From Burkholderiales bacterium (GTDB taxonomy: Bacteria; Pseudomonadota; Gammaproteobacteria; Burkholderiales; Burkholderiaceae_C), in the NCBI GenBank assembly GCA_028869035.1, contig JAGWTL010000117.1, forward strand, positions 1 to 8,286: DNA of 8,286 bases. The letters run 5' to 3'. The notes under the pieces were generated by a model. That model saw nothing but the letters and a program-made list of their open reading frames with translations. It searched no databases and was not told the origin of the DNA. The position numbers and the translations under genes are program-made. Shown piece after piece: positions 1 through 6,659 of the stretch. Each line of letters begins with the position of its first letter. Position 1 is the stretch's first letter.

Positions 1-87
1 GTTTGTTTGAATAAAAAATCAAGCACCGCCCGATCAGCCCCATTTCGGCGCCAGGTCGGGCCAGCTCAGGCAAGGGACGGGCGAGCG

Positions 88-106
88 CCCTGGATCGATA
101 CCAGGG
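88..106 (-). terminator. small hairpin downstream of the stress protein gene
   Basis: A perfect 6-bp inverted repeat (CCCTGG / CCAGGG) with a 7-base loop begins 24 nt beyond the stop of the uspA-like gene. It could help end transcription, but no T-run follows it on the minus strand, so it is not a textbook intrinsic terminator. The rest of bases 1-129 holds no gene that I can support. Confidence 0.25.
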
Positions 107-129
107 ACGCGAAAGATGCCACCGCCTTT

Positions 130-567
130 TCAGTGGGTGATCACCACCAGCACGCTGCAGGGCGCATGCTCGATCAGGGCCTTGGAGACGGACCCCCGCC
201 ACCAGCGCGCCGCCCATCCGTCCAGGTGCTTGTGCCCCAGCACCATCAGGTCGGCGCCGATGCGGGTGGCCGCGCGGGCCAGCTCACGCACCGGGTCCCC
301 GGTCACCACTTCACCACGGGCGCTCAGCCCGGCCTCCTTCAACTTGCGCACGCCGGTGTCGAGGATGGCCTGGTAGCGGTTCCTTTCGCTCTCCTCCAGC
401 GTGTCGTCGTACACCCCGCCCTCGGGCCCCATGGTGGTGATGGGCAGCGGCATCACGGCGATGAGCGTCAGTTCGGCCTGGCTCCACTGCGCGATTTCAT
501 GGCTGTCCAGCAGGGCCTGCTGACCGGGGGCTGAACCGTCATATGCCAGCAAGATATTTTTGTACAT
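130..567 (-). CDS. universal stress protein, UspA family
   Basis: A 145-residue single-domain cytoplasmic Usp protein. Members bind ATP or act as small dimeric stress proteins, induced by starvation, oxygen limitation or other stress. The N-terminus MYKNILLAYDGS is the typical first beta strand plus the Asp of the nucleotide site. The C-terminal part (VLGHKHLDGWAARWWRGS, then CSVLVV) occupies the place of the family's G-2x-G-9x-G-S/T ATP loop. Here the second Gly is replaced by His and the loop is one residue longer, so ATP binding is uncertain. The start was placed at 567, not the longer upstream reading at 678: a GGAGG lies 6 nt before this ATG, and the extra 37 residues are Cys-rich and unlike Usp proteins. 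The length fits the family. It is monocistronic and divergent from the alkC-like gene. Confidence 0.93.
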   Translation of the reverse strand: MYKNILLAYDGSAPGQQALLDSHEIAQWSQAELTLIAVMPLPITTMGPEGGVYDDTLEESERNRYQAILDTGVRKLKEAGLSARGEVVTGDPVRELARAATRIGADLMVLGHKHLDGWAARWWRGSVSKALIEHAPCSVLVVITH

Positions 568-573
568 ACTGCA

Positions 574-578
574 CCTCC
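574..578 (-). promoter_or_regulatory. Shine-Dalgarno of the stress protein gene
   Basis: GGAGG on the minus strand, 6 nt before the ATG at 567. It fixes the start of the Usp protein and argues against the longer reading frame. Confidence 0.8.
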
Positions 579-614
579 GGGTTAGGGTGAAACAGGTCAA
601 CGCATGCTGCTTAA

Positions 615-643
615 ATTCTAGGCATTTTGTGCAGGAACCACAA
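615..643 (-). promoter_or_regulatory. candidate sigma-70 promoter of the stress protein gene
   Basis: On the minus strand, TTGTGG (638-643) and TAGAAT (615-620) are separated by exactly 17 nt. The -10 box matches the consensus at 5 of 6 positions; the -35 box matches only at TTG. The expected transcript start would leave a leader of about 40 nt with the Shine-Dalgarno in it. The local A/T-rich patch in otherwise GC-rich DNA supports the call. Confidence 0.45.
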
Positions 644-875
644 ACACAAATGCACGGAAGCCCTCCTCCCCCGGCCACGGCCGGCCCGCGGTCTACGAAA
701 CGTCGATCCCGTCATCCTCGGATGTGTGCATGACAAGAGATCGGTGACAGGAAACCCACGCTCCACAGCGCGACAACCCGGACGGGGCTAGACTGGAATA
801 TCAGCTGTCGCGATGCGGCAGCACCTGCATATGTCTAGCTCTTCCGTACCCGGGTCGCCGAACCAATCCGCATTC

Positions 876-1982
876 ATGGCACAGGAAAAAAAATCCACTC
901 CCCCGCTGAAAGATCTGCTGAACGCCAAGGTCATGGCCCGGATCGGCCGCGCGGCGGCGCAGGCGCACCCGGGTTTCGACGAGCGGGCCTACCTGGCCAT
1001 GGCACGCAAGGGGCTGGATGCGCTGTCCATCATGCAGCGCATGAACCGTGCGGCGGACAGCCTGCGCGCGCATCTGCCTCCCGATTACCCCCAGGCCCTG
1101 AAGGCCGTGCGCAAGATGGCGCCGCTGCTGCCCGGAGGTTTTGCCGACATGGTGCTGCCCGAGTTCGTGGGCCGGCACGGGCTGGGCCATTTCGAACTCT
1201 CGCTGGAGGCGCTGCGCGAGCTCACGCCCTACAGCAGCGCGGAGTTCGCCATCCGCCCCTACATCGCGCAGGACCCCGATGCGGTGCTGACCCACGCCTT
1301 GCGCTGGGCCGAGGACGAGAACGAGCACGTGCGCCGCCTGGCCAGCGAAGGCACCCGCCCGCGCCTGCCCTGGGCCCGGCGCCTGCCCCTGCTGATGGCC
1401 GAGCCGCAGCGCGCGCGGCCGATCCTGGAAAAACTCCGGGCCGACCCCAGCGACTACGTGCGCCGCTCGGTGGCCAACCACCTCAACGACATCGCCAAGG
1501 ACCACCCCGACTGGGTGCTGGAACTGCTGGAGGGCTGGCCCAGGGAACCGGCCGAGACGCAGTGGATCGTCAAGCACGCGCTGCGCAACCTCATCAAGGC
1601 CGGCCACCCGCGCGCGCTCCGGCTCGTGGGGGCCACGCTGGGCGCCAAGGTGCAGTTGCAGTCTTTCAGCGTGGCGCCCAAGATAATCCGCCTGGGGCAG
1701 ACGCTGCAGTTGAACGCCACACTGGTCTCCACCGCGCGGCAGGCGCAGAAGCTGGTGATCGACTACGCCCTCCACTATGTGAAGAAAAACGGTGAGCGCA
1801 GCCGCAAGGTCTTCAAGCTGCGCACGCTGGAACTGGCCGGCCATGCGGAAATCGCCATCACCAAGAACCAGACGATGGCCGACTTCACGACACGCGTGCA
1901 CTACCCGGGGCGGCACGCGGTGGAACTGCTGGTGAACGGCCTGACGGTGGCGCAAGGCCACTTCATGCTCAAAACGGACTGA
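876..1982 (+). CDS. alkC: AlkC-type DNA alkylation repair glycosylase with C-terminal Ig-like domain
   Basis: Predicted 368-residue DNA glycosylase of the AlkD/AlkC HEAT-like repeat superfamily (COG4335-like). Known members remove N-alkylated bases such as 3-methyladenine and 3-methylcytosine without flipping the base, starting base excision repair in the cytoplasm. Residues about 5-255 are all-helical, with the hallmarks PLKDLLNAKV near the N-terminus, LPEFVGRHG (about 95-103), a conserved block VRRLASEGTRPRLPWA (about 152-167) and DYVRRSVANHLNDIAKDHPDW (about 193-213). Residues about 258-366 are strand-rich (VQLQSFSV, LQLNATLV, KLVIDYALHYV, HAVELLVNG, QGHFML), as expected for the Ig-like domain that some AlkC proteins add to grip DNA. 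Starts at 813 and 831 are also open, adding a Ser/Pro-rich 15-21 residue tail; I prefer 876 because homologues begin just before the PLKD motif, although no strong Shine-Dalgarno precedes any of the three. It stands alone and converges on the next gene. Confidence 0.85.
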   Translation: MAQEKKSTPPLKDLLNAKVMARIGRAAAQAHPGFDERAYLAMARKGLDALSIMQRMNRAADSLRAHLPPDYPQALKAVRKMAPLLPGGFADMVLPEFVGRHGLGHFELSLEALRELTPYSSAEFAIRPYIAQDPDAVLTHALRWAEDENEHVRRLASEGTRPRLPWARRLPLLMAEPQRARPILEKLRADPSDYVRRSVANHLNDIAKDHPDWVLELLEGWPREPAETQWIVKHALRNLIKAGHPRALRLVGATLGAKVQLQSFSVAPKIIRLGQTLQLNATLVSTARQAQKLVIDYALHYVKKNGERSRKVFKLRTLELAGHAEIAITKNQTMADFTTRVHYPGRHAVELLVNGLTVAQGHFMLKTD

Positions 1983-2004
1983 GGGTCAGGCTGAGCACGC
2001 CTTG

Positions 2005-2108
2005 CCGTTCGGACTGAGCCTGTCGAAGGCCACGGCAGGTCCTTGATTTGCAAGGGGGGCGTTTCGACCCTTCGGCAAGCTCAGGACAGGCAAGCTCAGC
2101 ACGAACGG
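2005..2108. repeat. imperfect inverted repeat between convergent genes, dispersed-element type
   Basis: The left arm (2005-2029) begins CCGTTCGGACTGAGCCTGTC and ends GAAGG. The right arm (2068-2108), read on the minus strand, begins CCGTTCGTGCTGAGCTTGCC and ends in CCGAAGGG. The right arm contains an extra copy of an 11-bp unit: GGCAAGCTCAG occurs at 2074-2084 and again at 2089-2099, so it is longer than the left arm. This sequence type recurs in intergenic regions of many betaproteobacterial genomes (known from memory, not searched here). Placed between two convergent genes, a large stem-loop could act as a bidirectional transcription end. Confidence 0.75.
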
Positions 2109-2127
2109 ACTTGCTCGGCCCCGAGGC

Positions 2128-2787
2128 TCAGAGCGCGCCGTATTGCGTGCCGCCGGCCATGGGCTGGGGCTCCAGTGGCGCCAGGTCGGACTGGTATTCA
2201 AGATCCCCCAGGTGCAGGGGCGGCGGTTTGGCGCCCCGGGCGATGGCCCGCTCGAAGGCCTGCATCTCTTCGGGGCTCACGGCTTCATGGCGTGAACCCG
2301 GCTTGCGCGCGAGCAGGGGGGGCTGCGCTGCGGGTGCAGGTGCCGGCGCAGCCTTGGGCGCCACAGGCTTGCCGCTGTCGCCGGTGCGGCTGCCGCGCAC
2401 AAAGTTTCTGACCTCCGGATGAAAACGCCAGTAGATCGCGTCGATGCGCACACCGTACTGGGCAAAGGTGCGCTCGATGAGGAACTTCTCGACCTCGTTC
2501 AGGCGCATCACGGCGCCGCCGCGCCTGGCGATGAAGCCGCTGGCCACGTCCACGACAACCATGAAACGGTGCTGCCGTTCGTCCAGGCCGACCGCCTTGA
2601 ACTTGTACATGCTGGAGATGATTTCCAGCAGCAGCAGGTTTTCGCGCACGGACTGGTAGACCATCTCGCGGCGCACCTGCTTGCGCTCCTCCAGGTTCAT
2701 GCGCCGCGGCCCGAGGTCCGTGAGGGGATTCTCGCCAAAGGGCGCAGCGGGCGACGAAGGAGTTTTCTGTTTGAACAGACCGAACAT
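2128..2787 (-). CDS. uncharacterised cytoplasmic protein, 219 residues
   Basis: I do not recognise this family. Residues 1-30 are a Pro-rich leader beginning MFGLFKQK. Residues 30-130 are a compact mixed helix/strand domain: a basic amphipathic helix (NLEERKQVRREMVYQSVREN), a hydrophobic helix (LLLLEIISSMYKF), a strand (HRFMVVVDVASGF), then a helix EVEKFLIERTFAQYGVRIDAIYWRF. Residues 138-165 are an Ala/Pro-rich linker (PKAAPAPAPAAQPP). The tail has one acidic helix (SPEEMQAFERAIARG). There is no signal peptide or membrane span. The start was placed at 2787 because the reading frame to 2877 adds a Cys/Arg-rich stretch that does not look like protein and covers a GC hairpin; no strong Shine-Dalgarno is visible. 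The GC-rich third positions and folded-looking core support a real gene. It appears monocistronic. Confidence 0.75.
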   Translation of the reverse strand: MFGLFKQKTPSSPAAPFGENPLTDLGPRRMNLEERKQVRREMVYQSVRENLLLLEIISSMYKFKAVGLDERQHRFMVVVDVASGFIARRGGAVMRLNEVEKFLIERTFAQYGVRIDAIYWRFHPEVRNFVRGSRTGDSGKPVAPKAAPAPAPAAQPPLLARKPGSRHEAVSPEEMQAFERAIARGAKPPPLHLGDLEYQSDLAPLEPQPMAGGTQYGAL

Positions 2788-2821
2788 TTTCAGGGCTTGG
2801 AAAGAGGCCAGACACGGGAAA

Positions 2822-2838
2822 CGGGCCTTACAGGCCCG
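2822..2838. promoter_or_regulatory. GC hairpin in the leader of the 219-residue protein gene
   Basis: A perfect 7-bp inverted repeat (CGGGCCT / AGGCCCG) with a 3-base loop, ending 34 nt before the ATG at 2787. It could be a leader hairpin or an operator. There is no T-run typical of a terminator. The surrounding 2788-3002 region otherwise shows nothing I can name. Confidence 0.3.
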
Positions 2839-3002
2839 CCGATGTGCCGACTTGTTCTTCCCCCTGATAGCGGTCACTCACGCGAGACGATACACGGCTT
2901 TCCGTTGCCCCTGCCGGAAAGAGTGTTTCAAGTCATTTCCCGCTACGCGGTCTGGCCGGTCCACGGACGTCAGCCGCACCCTGGCCCTGCTGCCCATCTG
3001 CT

Positions 3003-3638
3003 TCAAAAAAAGCGCCGGTAACCGATGGCCAGGAAATCCTGGCCGTTGGCGCCGTAGTTGTTGATCAGGTCGTAGATGGTGCAGCGGTGGTGCAGGCGCA
3101 CAAAGACTTCATGCTCTCTGGCCTGGGGCGGAGAAAAGGTCAGCTCGAGCATCAGGAAATTCAGGTGCCGGCTGCCCTCGCCGCTGGCGCTGCGCTCCAG
3201 CGGGCTCACGATGGTGGTGTAGGAATAGCCCAGAGGGCCGGCGCGAAAACTGGTGGGCAGCGCCCGGCTCCAGGGAAAACCGCTCCAGCGCAGCACGGGC
3301 GCAAAGGCAAATTCCTGCAGGGTGGCCTGGCCGAACTGGTGGCCGACCATGCCATCCACTTCCAGCGAGAGGGGCCACTCCTGGGCGCGCCAAAGCGTCG
3401 TGCTGGCCGTCAGGGCCACGATGTACTGGTTGAGAAAGTTGGCCCGGCCCTGCGTCAGGCCGGCGGGCTCGGAATCGTAATACTGGCCGCCATACACGCC
3501 CAGACTCCAGTCCCGCTGCTCGCATGCGGCGGCGACCGGCAACAGCAGGCCGGCGGCCAGGGTCATGCGCCGCAGCAGGGCTTGCCCGGGCTGGCGCGGA
3601 TGTTCTGGCGGTGCGGCCGGGGTATGGATGAACTCCAT
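3003..3638 (-). CDS. outer-membrane beta-barrel protein resembling PagL-type lipid A deacylase
   Basis: A 211-residue exported protein. The N-terminus has a basic pair (LLRR, 21-24) followed by a hydrophobic core TLAAGLLLPVAAA (26-38), read as a signal peptide. The mature part is a series of alternating amphipathic strands (SLGVYGGQYY, QYIVALTASTTLW, LSLEVDGMVGHQF, FAFAPVLRW, HLNFLMLELTFSP, EHEVFVRLHH) and ends in GYRRFF, the terminal aromatic expected of an outer-membrane barrel. The block VRLHHRCTIYDLINNYGANGQDFLAIGYRRFF (180-211) resembles the C-terminal active-site region of PagL/acyloxyacyl hydrolases, which trim an acyl chain from lipid A and use a His-x-Ser motif. Here the motif reads His-Arg-Cys, so activity is uncertain. 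The start at 3638 keeps the RR of the signal peptide; the Met at 3566 would remove it. An alternative is a non-catalytic barrel of the same fold. Confidence 0.7.
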   Translation of the reverse strand: MEFIHTPAAPPEHPRQPGQALLRRMTLAAGLLLPVAAACEQRDWSLGVYGGQYYDSEPAGLTQGRANFLNQYIVALTASTTLWRAQEWPLSLEVDGMVGHQFGQATLQEFAFAPVLRWSGFPWSRALPTSFRAGPLGYSYTTIVSPLERSASGEGSRHLNFLMLELTFSPPQAREHEVFVRLHHRCTIYDLINNYGANGQDFLAIGYRRFF

Positions 3639-3701
3639 CCAGTCAGCTTAGTCCGCCAAACCGCTCTTCGCAAGAAACCTTTGACGCTTGCAGGGCCTTA
3701 G

Positions 3702-3839
3702 GCCTGGGCCGCCTGCATTGTCCGCTGCAGCCTGGCCACGGACCTGTCTGGCGGGCTCGCCGCGAAGGAACGCGAGCAGCTGGAGCAGATGCTCAACGGG
3801 GTGAAAGAGCGGATCAATGAGACGGCGGACGACGAATGA
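3702..3839 (+). pseudogene. 3' remnant of a lost gene, possibly a MarR-type regulator
   Basis: Forty-five codons are open after an in-frame TAG at 3699-3701 and end at TGA 3837-3839. About 40 of the 45 codons end in G or C, as in the real genes here, yet there is no ATG, GTG or TTG before codon 30. The translation ends with GLAAKEREQLEQMLNGVKER followed by an acidic tail. This is a charged helix like the dimerisation helix that closes many MarR-family regulators ("L...E...L..LL..+..."). No winged-helix sequence is found upstream in any frame, so the 5' part appears deleted. The MarR assignment is tentative. The rest of 3640-3939 shows nothing I can support. Confidence 0.4.
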
Positions 3840-3939
3840 GCACACGGGCGCCGCACTGCCCAGACGGGTGAAGGCGCGACGTCAGCGACGGCCAGCACCC
3901 GGTTGCGCCGGCCTTACCTGGCCGCGCAGGCCTGCGAGC

Positions 3940-6651
3940 TCAGTCCACAGTGACGGGGACCACGGGCGCAGTTGTCGCGGTCTCGCCGATCCGGGGATGC
4001 TCATTCTGCGGAAGTGATGTGGACTCGTCGAGCCAGACAAACTGGGTGGCGGTCTTGACATCCCACGCCCTGCCGACCGGCACACCCTCGACGCTGGATT
4101 CGGTGAGGTTACGTATTTCGTCAGCCAGGGCCACGAACATGGGGTGACCCGGCAGTGGCAGGCCACGCCCCAGAAAAGGCTGACGGTAGACAAGCCAGTA
4201 CTTGACTGCGTCCTCGAAGGACTTGCGCACTGGCACCAGGACACGCGCCGAACCCGCCCGCAGGAAGGCTTCCATATCCGGGTCATTGGCCTCCAGCGAG
4301 GCCAGATCGGTCCAGTTGTTTTTGTCGGCCCAGTAGTAGGCATAAAAGAGCCAGGCCATGCTGGGCCAGTCGAAGGCCTGTTCGAAGAATTGGATGATGG
4401 GCGCGTTCGCTATCGTCCGGCTGACGTCGACGTCGCGCCAAGCTTCGTTGGCTCCGAGCGGCTTGAGCGACCCGCGCCCCGTGAACGGCGACTCCTCCAG
4501 CAACCACGCGATGATCTGGCGCTTGATCTCCTCGACGATCAGCTTGCGGTTCTTGAGGGGCGAGCGTTCGCCCGTCGGCGCCAAGCCGAACATGGTGGAT
4601 GTCTGGCGCGAAGACTCGTAGTCGCGGTTCCAGCGTGACCAGGCGTTGTAGAGCACATCGTGGACCTGCTGGCGCCAGGTCGCGTAGCTTTCGGCCGTGC
4701 GGCGACAGTGCACGCGCACCGTGGCCTGCAGGTGCGATGTCCCCACGGCGCGGAAGCCAACCACGAGCCGCGTGCGCACCGGCGCATCGGTGGGGCTTTG
4801 GGTGCCCGGGGCCAAGCCGATGCTGCGCACAGCGCTGGAGCGGGCGAAGGCGTTGCCGAAGTTAGGGCTTCGGTTGAATCCGCTGCCTTGCGTCGTGTAC
4901 AGATCCTCCAGGTTTTGGTCTTCGGGACGCCAGTCCGTAACGTACTCGACACGGCCGCCGATGAAGGCCTCGGCCACGATGGAATGAAAGACATGCATTT
5001 CCGTAATGTCGTGGCCTGGCGTGCTAGCCAGGTTGTTGCTCTTCTCCCGCACCCACTTCCCTTTGGCGGGCGTAGCCGACATGAAGTACTCGACGGTGTA
5101 GGCCTCGTAGCCGTCGGGGATGACCAGTTCCTGACGAGCTGAGGCCAGGGGAGCCAGCAGGTCCGTCCCATCACTATCCGCTGGCGTCCCGTCCGCCTTC
5201 ACCGTGATGACCTCCGTCAGCGACAGCAAATCCTTGGGCATGGGGGGAATCTCGGTGGCGTGGTACAGGCTGGCCAGCTTGTCGGCGCTTCTCTGATCGA
5301 TGATCTTGTGCAGCGTGGCGTCTGTGGCTGTCGAGTCGAGGGTGACCTTCCACTGCGGGGGGGCGCCCTTATCCGCCATGGCTGCGGCCGCGCGCTGGCG
5401 CGCCTTGAAGAACTCGGCCGGCTGGGGCAGTTGGAACTCCAGTTGCAGCCGGTCGGGGATCTTGTAGATCTGGAAGCGCTCGACACGATCCACCCAGCGG
5501 TAGACACCACGCACGTGAGTGCTGCCTTCGTTGTCGAGTTCGTATTCCTGGCCACTGATGTTGCGCACCAGCTCACGCGTGGAGCGCTGGGTCCGGACGC
5601 TCGACTCCACACGCGAGACGGCTTTGGACACAGCCTCTTGCGCAGTGCGCGTGGCCAGGCGCTCGGCGTGCGAGATGCCGATGCTGCCCTGCGCGTTGGC
5701 GCCGACACGGTAGGTGCCACCGGGAAAAACACCGGTCACGTCCGCGTTGACGCCCGCCTGCAGGGCCGCGGTCAAAGAGGTGGATACCTCCTTGCTCAAC
5801 TCGCTGCTGTTGCGCGTCTCCTGGGACGTTTCCTGCTCCGAAGACTGCGTGGAATCGGTAGATTCGATACGCTCGGTTTCGCGTGTTTCGGAGGCCTCTT
5901 GCTTGAGGCGCTCCTTAGCCATGACGGATTTCAGCGCCGCAATCTCGCCACGTACGTAACCACGCCATTCACTGCGCAGGAGGTACAGGTCTGAAACGCC
6001 AGCGGTCCGCACCATCGGAATACTGGCCTGAGGGAAGAGCAGTTGCAGCCGGGACGGCAGCAGCACCGCGCGCATCAGAAGGACCCGCACTGTCTTGACC
6101 TGGGAATGGCCCGCCGTCTCGAGCAGGTCCATGACCAGGGCCAGGACGGAATAGAGGCGGGTAACGTCTGCCAGCACATCGAAGCGCTGCAACTGCAATC
6201 CGGCCAGGGCCACCAACACATCGCCGATGTCGCGCAGCAGCATCTCGAAATTCTTGGGGCTCAGTTCGCCTTCGGGAATGAGCCCCAGGTCCTTGAGCCG
6301 GGTCCTGATGGCCATCTCACCAGCCTCGTCAGCCTGGTCTGCCAGCCAGTCTGAAAGCTGAACCAGGCGCATGAGAATCGAGATGTTGCCCTCGCTCACG
6401 TCCACACCCTGAGGCAGATCGAACACCGGTTCGTCGGCACGAGAGCGGGCCACAGCGAATGTGACAGCATTCATGCGGGAGGCTGCCGAGGCGGCAACGG
6501 CTTCCAGCATCTCCTGCATCGTGATGTCGGTCGTGACCATGTTGTCCACCTGCTGCTGCAGAGACGATCTGACACGCAGCACCTTGCGGGACTCGTCGAG
6601 CGGCGCGACGGGATCTCGCAGCAGGGAAAATTCAGCAACTCGTTTTTCCAT
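3940..6651 (-). CDS. large uncharacterised protein with internal amphipathic beta-hairpin, 903 residues
   Basis: Function unknown. Residues 1-245 are mainly helical and Leu-rich, with no signal peptide. Residues 252-290 are hydrophilic and rich in Ser, Thr and Glu. Residues 297-327 form two strands of alternating hydrophobic and polar residues around a PGGT turn (310-313), then a charged helix (AERLATRTAQEAVSKAVSRVE). At 379-413 is HVRGVYRWVDRVERFQIY followed by LQLEFQLPQPAEFF. After a strand-rich middle, the C-terminal region (about 650-880) has a Trp-rich helix, NRKLIVEEIKRQI, FFEQAFDWPSMAWLFYAYYW (755-774), FLRAGSARVLVPVR (796-809) and AWDVKTATQFVWL. From memory, segments like GVYRWVDK..., FFEQAFEW...FYPYFW and AGSARV.VPVR occur together in other large hypothetical proteins of diverse bacteria; I could not search this. 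The start is at 6651: AAGGAGG ends 8 nt before that ATG but only 2 nt before the ATG at 6657. It is the last gene of the operon. Confidence 0.9.
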   Translation of the reverse strand: MEKRVAEFSLLRDPVAPLDESRKVLRVRSSLQQQVDNMVTTDITMQEMLEAVAASAASRMNAVTFAVARSRADEPVFDLPQGVDVSEGNISILMRLVQLSDWLADQADEAGEMAIRTRLKDLGLIPEGELSPKNFEMLLRDIGDVLVALAGLQLQRFDVLADVTRLYSVLALVMDLLETAGHSQVKTVRVLLMRAVLLPSRLQLLFPQASIPMVRTAGVSDLYLLRSEWRGYVRGEIAALKSVMAKERLKQEASETRETERIESTDSTQSSEQETSQETRNSSELSKEVSTSLTAALQAGVNADVTGVFPGGTYRVGANAQGSIGISHAERLATRTAQEAVSKAVSRVESSVRTQRSTRELVRNISGQEYELDNEGSTHVRGVYRWVDRVERFQIYKIPDRLQLEFQLPQPAEFFKARQRAAAAMADKGAPPQWKVTLDSTATDATLHKIIDQRSADKLASLYHATEIPPMPKDLLSLTEVITVKADGTPADSDGTDLLAPLASARQELVIPDGYEAYTVEYFMSATPAKGKWVREKSNNLASTPGHDITEMHVFHSIVAEAFIGGRVEYVTDWRPEDQNLEDLYTTQGSGFNRSPNFGNAFARSSAVRSIGLAPGTQSPTDAPVRTRLVVGFRAVGTSHLQATVRVHCRRTAESYATWRQQVHDVLYNAWSRWNRDYESSRQTSTMFGLAPTGERSPLKNRKLIVEEIKRQIIAWLLEESPFTGRGSLKPLGANEAWRDVDVSRTIANAPIIQFFEQAFDWPSMAWLFYAYYWADKNNWTDLASLEANDPDMEAFLRAGSARVLVPVRKSFEDAVKYWLVYRQPFLGRGLPLPGHPMFVALADEIRNLTESSVEGVPVGRAWDVKTATQFVWLDESTSLPQNEHPRIGETATTAPVVPVTVD

Positions 6652-6659
6652 GATCATTT

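Larger units (their letters stand above)
568..875. other. intergenic region between the divergent stress protein and alkC-like genes
   Basis: About 308 bases without a supported gene. The left end carries the Usp Shine-Dalgarno and candidate promoter. A short GC palindrome (CCGGCC-AC-GGCCGG) lies at 671-684. I see no convincing promoter for the rightward alkC-like gene, although it must lie here or within its first codons. Bases 813-875 are an in-frame upstream extension of the alkC-like gene that I judge more likely untranslated. Confidence 0.5.

Noticed and set aside
7..534. Plus-strand 175-residue open frame over the stress protein gene
   Set aside because: It is antisense to a clear Usp protein, is rich in Gly/His/Gln/Arg as expected of a shadow frame in GC-rich DNA, and has no Shine-Dalgarno.
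801..1961. Minus-strand 386-residue open frame antisense to the alkC-like gene
   Set aside because: Its composition (very high His, Gln, Arg, Gly) is that of a mirror frame of a GC-rich gene; the plus frame has recognisable family motifs.
1986..2201. Minus-strand 71-residue frame across the inverted repeat
   Set aside because: Its FDRLSPNG and LSLPKG strings are simply the translated dispersed repeat, a known source of false genes.
3639..3676. Promoter-like TTGCGA, 17 nt, TAAGCT before the barrel protein
   Set aside because: The -10 box is weak (3 of 6) and would put the transcript start almost on the ATG.
3691..3706. GGCC-TTA-GGCC palindrome as terminator of the unknown operon or barrel gene
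   Set aside because: The stem is bulged, short, without a T-run, and not placed right after either stop.
3840..3939. Possible terminator after the 903-residue gene
   Set aside because: Only 4-bp GGCC pairings are found; no stable stem with a T-run.
5260..5994. Plus-strand 244-residue open frame within the 903-residue gene
   Set aside because: It is antisense to a longer frame with a strong Shine-Dalgarno and operon context, and it has shadow-like composition.
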